From Cricetomys ansorgei (taxonomy: Eukaryota; Chordata; Mammalia; Rodentia; Nesomyidae): a stretch of 64,000 nt of DNA. Within the stretch, counting starts at the first letter, position 1; each line of letters begins with the position of its first letter. This document shows positions 57,024-64,000 of this stretch, piece after piece. Where the stretch lies: NCBI GenBank assembly GCA_026225945.1, contig JAMJFZ010002475.1, positions 2,288,501 through 2,352,500 on the forward strand, read 5' to 3'. Below the pieces are notes generated by a model, which ran no database searches, was not told the DNA's origin, and saw only the letters and a list, made by a program, of their open reading frames with translations. Both the position numbers and the translations under genes were made by a program.

Positions 57024-60000
57024 TAAGCCAAGTTCCTGGATAAGTCTGAGACTGGTTTTATACAGTTGTCAACTTTGACACTGGCCAGTGAGGGAGGCCG
57101 GTGTTGACAAGGCGTCAACAGCGTCACCAACTACTGCAAGGACGATGAGGATGGTTTCAGGCAGAAGGTTCTGCCTGTGCAACCCTCACACCTTCCTGAT
57201 TCCGTCTCACAGACGGAGAAACTGAGGCACCGAGAGCTGGGAAATGTGCTCCGCGTCCCTCACCAGGAGCTGTGGGCTTGCAGCTCCCGTGCGAGGGAGT
57301 GGCCGGGGTGGGGCAGAGTCCAAAGGATATATATCACACGGAGACCAGCTTTCCAGACCCGGTGTTCACTGAGGCTCAGGCTTTGGGGGTGCCTCTGCTG
57401 AAGGGAGCAGGTGTGGGGGAGGGGGAGGGCGGGCAAGGTGCCTGTCATTATCCCAAGACATACCCAGAAAGACTATTGTGCAAATCCAGTCTTTAGAGTT
57501 GATGCAACCGATACAGAATAGCAGAAACTCCGGAAAGGGAGTAACTCCCAAGTTCGGGCCTGGTCCGAATTGATCTCTCTGCTGAGAGACAGGAAGCAGC
57601 CTCCGCCCTCCCCTCCGCAAGTCCAGAGGCGCAGGAGGGAACCAGTGCCTTCCCTTGCAGTCGAACCCAGACCCGGATGTGATGCTCTGCACGCGAGATC
57701 GGTGGTGGTGGGTGTGGTGGTGGTCTGGGACTGTTAGATTCTACCGGGAGAATAATGAGCTCTAATGGATTCCTGGAAACGGCAGTGTAAAGATGTCTGT
57801 GGGAACGGAGCTGTCACTTCTTATAGAGATGATGTCGTAATTGGGACCTTTGCTTCCGACTCCAAATTCTGTATCAGATATGGCTATTAGCACATATTCT
57901 TCAACTCACTGAGCAGGCTTGCTCGAGCATGTCCCGGGCGCACAGGTCACACCCTCGCACCACACAGAGGGCTCGGAGGTGTGAGCCTCAGTCGGGGCGC
58001 TGGATCCATCCTGGGGGGGGGCTGGGGGGCTTCCCCCTGGCCTGTAAGGGGGACAGGAAGCACAGAGTAGGGGCGCGCTTACAGTCCAAATCTGGTTCTT
58101 TTAGCCCCGGTGAGTCCCTCGTGATGACGGCAGCGGTGGTTCTCCGACCCAGGTCAGCCCACTAGTTTTCAGAAAGTCGGGTGTGGCTTAGAGGAGGACC
58201 AGGCAGGAGGTCTAAAGGCGCTGTAATAGCGCACAGTTGCTGGCCAGGGGTCAGTCCTCTTAGGACGACGTTTGTGAGAGGAACTCAGTCGCAGAGACCT
58301 TTAGGGCCGGTAGAGGGTAGGACCTAAAGACCACAGGGGCCGTTTCATCCATCATACCGTCCCTGCTTCCCTTCCCGTGTTTTAAGCTGTCTGTGGGAGC
58401 CATGGACTCCTTTCCAGACAAGCTGTCTGTCGGAACCGTGTCCCTGCTGGTGGCCTGTCACAGACTGTGGGGACCCTGCACGACTAAGCCTTGCGCCTGG
58501 GATTCAAGAGACCATGAAACCCAGGCAACCTAGCTCTGAGGGCGGCGGATGGCAGGAGGGGTACGACTAGGTGTCTGGGAAGCTCAGGATCTTCCTTTAC
58601 CTTGGGCTCATCTTCACACCCCAGGATCCTCTTGCTCTGATGTAGGTGTCCCCTCTATTTTTTTTTTCTTTTTCTTTTAAGACTGCAGAACCATGCTGCC
58701 CATCATTTAGCAGTTTCTTGGGTGATTATGTGCTTCGAGTAACACTAGTCCCCTCGGTCCCATCTCCTGGGACCTGCCCAGCAGGATCCCAGAAAAGCCC
58801 GCCTAGGCACCGGCTGGGCGCATTTGGCCTGTGGGCTTGCAGAGACACGGGGCTTCAGAGTGAAGGTGGTCTCTGAGCCAGCCGCTTCCTCCTGTCCTGC
58901 AGGGGGATTCCCGATGCTGGGTGTGTTGTCACTGCGTGAGCACCGAAGCTCTGCAAAGTGGATATGCGCACCTGCCCCGGGTGCCAATCAAGACGCTTGG
59001 TTATCGGGCACAGCGCAGCTGGATGGCGGGAGCTCTGACTTGCCCTCTGGCTCAGTGCCCATCCCGGCCTCCTGTGCCCACCAAGGAATCCAATGCCCTT
59101 GGACCCAGTTTCCCAATGGCACCCCGCTACCTCGAATCACCGCCACTGGAGGGGCTGTACTATTTCATGCTATAACTCCAGAAGCCATCCAATGCAAGGG
59201 TGAGAACTCGGGGGCTGATGTTGTCGGCCTTTTGCCTAGCCTCTGAGCTTTACCCCCTCAGCACCCTGAATCCATTCATGTTCTGCTGCTTCTCCTGCAG
59301 GGCACTGCCTCAGGCCCCTTCTTCCGGGAGGCTACTGCCTACCTCCCTGAATGACATCTAGGGGTGTTCCTAGTCAGTCTGTGGGGTATCCATCCGACCT
59401 GTTTGGTATTTATGTCTGCTCGGTTTCACCGGCCAGAGCCGTTCCTGGAAGTGTCACGGTGAACACGTTTACTAGCAACTGCTCCACTAGCTGGTCCAAC
59501 GCAACGCTTTCTCTTTTGATCCTGGAACCTGAGGAACTGTAAGCAAGCAAGCCATGGCCCACTTGCTGGGGTAGGGGTGGGGCTGGGGAGAGGCTTTTTT
59601 GTTTACACACACGGACCAAGCCCTAAGGCCTTATTGACTTGCCAGAGCTCGGTAAAGAACTGTAACATTCTCTTCTTGGCAGGACATCTCCCTTACCTTT
59701 ACCAGCCACCGATGGTCAGCCATGGTGGAAATGCTGTGGTCAGTAGCTGCTGTGAGGCCAGCCAGGGCCTAACCACTCAGCTCTCTGAAGGGCCCTTTCA
59801 CTACAGAAATGAGTTCTAGGAGACTGGGGTTCATCTGAACATTCATTTTTATAAATAACACAGAGCATATGATTCTGACAGAAGCCCGTGCAGTGTGGGA
59901 ATTTTGCTGCTTGGTGGTGGAAAGCCGGTGATTTGTAACAAGCCGCACCAGCCGCGTCGAGGCTAGGCGACAGTCCCCAGGGTGGGCTGCAGCTGTTTCC

Positions 60001-60951
60001 TGGACATTTTTGAAATACTTAGATCGCTCCAAATGTACCCAATGCCAACAGAACCTCTTTTTACCCAGGTGGTATTTGCCTGTGCTTGGGTTTCTTAAAA
60101 CAGGGGTGGAGAGGAGCTTATGGGATATTCCTAAGGATCTTCAAGTATGTTGGACCAAGAATCTGGGGGTCTTTATCCTCAGTACAGCTTCCGGGGGCCC
60201 GCACCTATGGTAGCCAAACCAGGATTGGCTCCTGGAGTGGTTCCTTGAGGAGGCCGGCAGCCAGGGCGAGCTTGCGTAGGGTTAGCCATTTGGCTCCCTT
60301 TCTGCGCACCTGGTGACACAGAGTGGCAGATGTCTCTGGTTATTCATTGCGAGGCCTGGGGCTCATTTTTAATATCATCCTTCGGCAGCCTCCCCGAATC
60401 CTGACTGGGCTTCAGAGGGTAACATCTGGACCTTTGTGACGGGGATTCTCCCACCCCGTCCCTATCTCCAAGTTGAAATGTCGCCTTAACTCACCTGGAT
60501 GCCATTGTCCCACGGGCGTGCCCCCTTCCCCCACCCCTCAGCACACCGCTAGCTCTGTCCCTTGCCTCTCACTCTGGGCAAGATGTGACTTGCCCGTGCC
60601 TCACGCCCCTCATCAGTCATAAGAGGCCATGGGCAGCAGCTCCCCAAGATGAGATTTTTAAGAACCGATCAAATATGTACGTGCACAGCCTGGTTTTCAC
60701 GTGGGACCCAAGTCCTTCCTTCGCCAACGTCGTAGGCCTTGGGTCTCCCCCTTGGCACAGGTCCAGATGTGCCTGGCCAGACACCCCGCCACAAAAGCTC
60801 CCAGTGTTAGCCTTGCTGTGACCACAGCCTTCCTTCCGCATGAAAGAATAAATAAACAGCTTTGCTGCCCAAGCCATAAAGTTCTCAGGATGAACGACCG
60901 TGTTTTATGTCAAGCACCTGGAGTTTAGTTTCCTCTTAGAACGGAAAAGAT

Positions 60952-61035
60952 GCCCCTAGTACTTGGGAGGCAGGATTGCCAGTTTGAGGCTATCCTGGGC
61001 TACACAGCAAGGCTCTGTGTAAAGAAAAATAAAAG
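60952..61035 (+). mobile_element. B1 SINE fragment
   Basis: A partial plus-oriented B1 ('tagtacttgggaggcagg' ... 'gggctacacagcaaggctct') with an A-rich end. Confidence 0.7.
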
Positions 61036-63091
61036 ACTTCAAACCCCAGAACCATCCACTGAAAAAGGCCTCAGTTAAAAGAGCATCAAAGTTAGTCCTG
61101 ACCCCCTGGCCTAAGGTCTTTGGACCTTCTGCAGGTCCAAAGAGTGGAGTAAGGAAAGAGGTAGCTAGTGCTTGCTGCTCAGGCATACCCTGTGGTCTCT
61201 CTTCCAAGGCCTGCACCCACTTGGGAATCTCTGCCTTGGAAGCCACCAACCAACCACTCCTACCCCGAGGGCATTGACAGTATAGGCCTTTCCTTCATGG
61301 GGACGCTCTTCCCATTCGGGTTCCCAAGAACCCTTCTTTGGGACCCAGCACACCCCAGCTTCCTTTGGCTTCCATCTGCACCAGCACGTACACAGTCCTT
61401 CAGATACCGGTCCAGTTTAACCCTTTCCCTCGCTTGTGCCGACACTTCTGTAGCGGGGACCCCTAGCTCACGTAGCCCAGTGTCATACTGGTTTGGGGAA
61501 GCCATGTGTAGTCGACACCTGCTCACGCCGAACACGCACTCGTTACTCAGTAGGATCATTAAGCAGGACCTCTGCCACGTTCTGTGGCCAGGTGAAGCCT
61601 CCCCTTCTGTGCTGTAGGGTTTGCTGCTGGCTGTGGTAAGGGGCCACGTAGTGCTATTTGTGGACCCATCCTGTTTCCTTGCCCACAAGACCCGGGGCAA
61701 AGCTTGACTAACGTCTTTCCCTGTCAGGGGCCATAAGCCTTTGACCTCACGTTAAATCTAGGCACGGTCAAGGTTTCAGGTCTTTCTGGTACCAATATGA
61801 ACCCTGGGCATGAATGATCTGGAAACCCCGGCTCCGACAACAGCCGTTCCTCACCATGGACCCCCCAAAATACACACAGCCCTCTCCCTGCCAGGGACCT
61901 TGAGGATGGTGGGATGGGTAGGCAGGATGACATGACAGTGGATAAGAAGGGGAAAAAATCTCCCCTTCTGCTAATCGCCAGGAGCGTCTGCCCACTTCTA
62001 AGATAGCAGACGTAAATGGCGCCCCTAAAACAGAGCGGCTGAGGGCCGAAGTGGGAAAGACATCTTAGTCCCTGTACCCAAGCTCAGGTGACCCCTAGCA
62101 ACTGGAACTTCTGTCAGTGAGATAAACGACACAAGGCTCATGGCAGCAGGGGGCACTTCAGTTGGATCTTTGTGGCTGAGGGGCCTAGTCACTCGTGAGT
62201 GGGTTGTGAGTGGAGGTGGCCAGACCAGCTGCATAGTGGGGGGGTGGGGGAGCCATCCTGCCCTGGGCTTCAGTTCTCCTCACCTGTAAGGTCAGATTCC
62301 TTCTGGTACAGTAAAGGGGAGTTCAAGTCGGCCCGTGGTAGAAAAAAGCCCAGAGTGTTTTTCATGGAACAACGGATTCAGCTTTTTTACCCTACAAGTG
62401 GGGCTGGTCTGGGTCATGAACGAGCTCCGTTCACTAGGCAGAATCCTACAGCTTTAGACAGCAGGCGGGAGCCAGTCAGAGCAACAGGCTGCCCGGCGTG
62501 AGGGCGGTGCCTGGATGGGAGGGGCTTCACAGGTTCTCGGTGGATTCCTATGGGTGTTCTTCACAAGAGTGACAGCTGAGCTTCTGGGGCCTCCTCCTGG
62601 GGTGAAAGGCTTGGGTGTGCCAAGGTGAGGGGCCGGCTGGTAAATGGCGGTATGGCTTGAGGGTCATAGAAGCCGCTGACAGACACCGCGACCACGCCCT
62701 GTCCCAGTCAGGAGTCTTGGTGGTGTAGAACTGACTTCCTCTTTACACTGCGCAGGGAAGCAGGGTAGGGCCGGACCCCGTGCTCTTCGTCTGATGGACA
62801 GGAAGGATCTCTGCCACTTCCCTCAACTGTCCTGAGCTCCACGGGAAGACTCTTCTAGCAGGGAGACAGTGGATGGGTGACACCCCCCAGGCCTCAGTAG
62901 GTCCGTAATATGGAGGGGCCCGTGAATATAGCTCGTCTCTAAAGAGAAGGGTAGATCTTCCAGGCGAGAGAAAGATACTTATTTCTCCTCTCAAGCAAAG
63001 CAGGATACAAGTGTGGCGTAGCCGGGGAGCTCACTGACAGGCGGCCAGGAGGCAAGTGCAATGTCCCTCGTCCCGGGACTATATGGCAAAG

Positions 63092-63190
63092 AGGCCAGTC
63101 TGGCCTATGACGCGGGGGGCGGGAGGAGGGCTGGGCAGCTTAGTTACCATGTGATGATGTCACATGCCAGTTCCATACGATGACGTTTGG
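63092..63190. promoter_or_regulatory. CRE-rich GC segment, possible regulatory element
   Basis: Within 100 bp: an interrupted palindrome AGGCCAG-T-CTGGCCT (63092-63106), TGACG (63108-63112), a GC box (63113-63123), TGATGTCA (63155-63162) and TGACGTTT (63181-63188). The clustering suggests an enhancer or internal promoter, but no transcript evidence is available. Confidence 0.35.
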
Positions 63191-63440
63191 GGATCCTACG
63201 TGGAAGGGAGGTAGCACTGGCAAGACCGGGGACGGGACCCGGAAGGGAGGAGCTTGGAACCAGCACGGCCTCCTTATGCGGAAGGAAAGATGTCACAGGG
63301 TCACTTAGTCAGGCTTGGAAAACCCTGTTGTAATATAGAGCAAGCCTCGGCAGCATGGGACCTGAGCAGTTGGGCCACGTCCTGGTCACGGCAGGACGTA
63401 GTGCCTTGACCCATGGTGCTTGTCAAAGAGTAACATGTTG

Positions 63441-63620
63441 CCGGGCGGACGGTGGCGCACTCCTTTAATCCCAGCACTCGGGAGGCAGGGGCAGGCGGAT
63501 CTCTGTGAGTTCAAGGCCAGCCTGGTCTATGGAGTGAGTTCCAGGGCAGCTGAAGCTACAACGGAAAAACCCTGTCTCAAAAAAACCAACTCCCCGCCTC
63601 CCCCGACAGCAACAAAAAAG
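63441..63620 (+). mobile_element. B1 SINE
   Basis: A full B1 with imperfect 13-bp flanks (63428-63440 and 63621-63633, 11 of 13 matching) and a C/A-rich tail. Confidence 0.92.
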
Positions 63621-64000
63621 GAGTAATATCTTGCAGAATCGTCAGTGGACTGGGCAGAAAGGGACACACTGGTTCAGCGATCGCTGTGGGCCAGCTTGGG
63701 CATTAACTTTTGCTTCTAGGGGATTTCATTTTCTTCCCCCCCCCCCCAGCCCTCAGTCAGCGCCAGGAGCAGCTCACTTCAGGTCTGGGGACTCGCACGA
63801 CTCAGGTCCTCCCCAAACGGATGCACGTGCTTCAGGGTTTGCCCCTGTTGGACCTCTCCGGACCAGGCTCCCATACTAGCCATTCTGGGTGCGCACATGC
63901 TCAGCTTCTCTTCTCTTTTAAGAGCCTCCTAGCCTCTAGCCTTGCACCACTATCTCTGGAAATGTCTTTCAGTTCCACACGGTTCTAGCCGGCTCTACCG

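Noticed and set aside
60730..60870. AATAAATAAA at about 60846 as a plus-strand gene end
   Set aside because: No upstream coding sequence or splice structure supports a gene, and the signal is common by chance.

Overview
This is nuclear DNA from a muroid rodent. The window is dense in B1, B2/B3 and ID-type SINEs, Lx-like L1 fragments, MaLR-type LTRs and one hAT DNA transposon, all typical of muroids. The four genes have the order of human 22q11.23 / mouse chromosome 10. I cannot name the species. The B1 copies read slightly differently from laboratory mouse B1, so another muroid is possible.

Layout, left to right. Positions 1-15528 are the 5' part of Bcr intron 1 (Bcr is on the minus strand) and hold only repeats and unassigned sequence. 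Positions 15529-16813 are the coding part of Bcr exon 1, with a CpG-island leader and promoter up to about 17400. About 17.4-24.9 kb is intergenic, including a Rab36 3' UTR whose end I cannot place. Rab36 is on the minus strand. All ten of its coding exons can be placed between 24873 and 37375, and they splice to a complete 267-residue Rab GTPase. A GC-rich first exon and promoter lie at about 38477-38760. After a repeat-rich gap, the Rsph14 promoter (about 42.36 kb, with RFX X-box motifs) and its first three coding exons (43586-47400) lie on the plus strand. From 47401 to the window end is a large Rsph14 intron. Nested inside it, on the opposite strand, is the terminal coding exon of Gnaz (55533-55877) with a 3' UTR reaching about 53855. 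The rest of Gnaz and Rsph14 lies beyond 64000.

The genes do not form a pathway. Bcr is a RhoGEF/GAP scaffold, Rab36 a Golgi/late-endosome-associated Rab, Rsph14 an armadillo-type radial-spoke protein of motile cilia and flagella, and Gnaz a pertussis-toxin-insensitive inhibitory G-alpha subunit. Shared structure is limited to gene order and the Gnaz/Rsph14 nesting.

I found no new multigene system. The observations most worth checking are: a Rab36 junction where GC-AG and GT-AG splicing give the same protein; a Rab36 frame open through exon 1; paired X-boxes at Rsph14; an upstream ORF in the Bcr leader; an unassigned ~580-bp element bounded by ~65-bp inverted repeats; a 58-bp duplication 1.1 kb apart near the Gnaz 3' end; and an L1 with a twin-priming-type inversion. 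Splice sites were placed by reading exon-intron junctions by eye and checking phase, without alignment software. Repeat boundaries are approximate.
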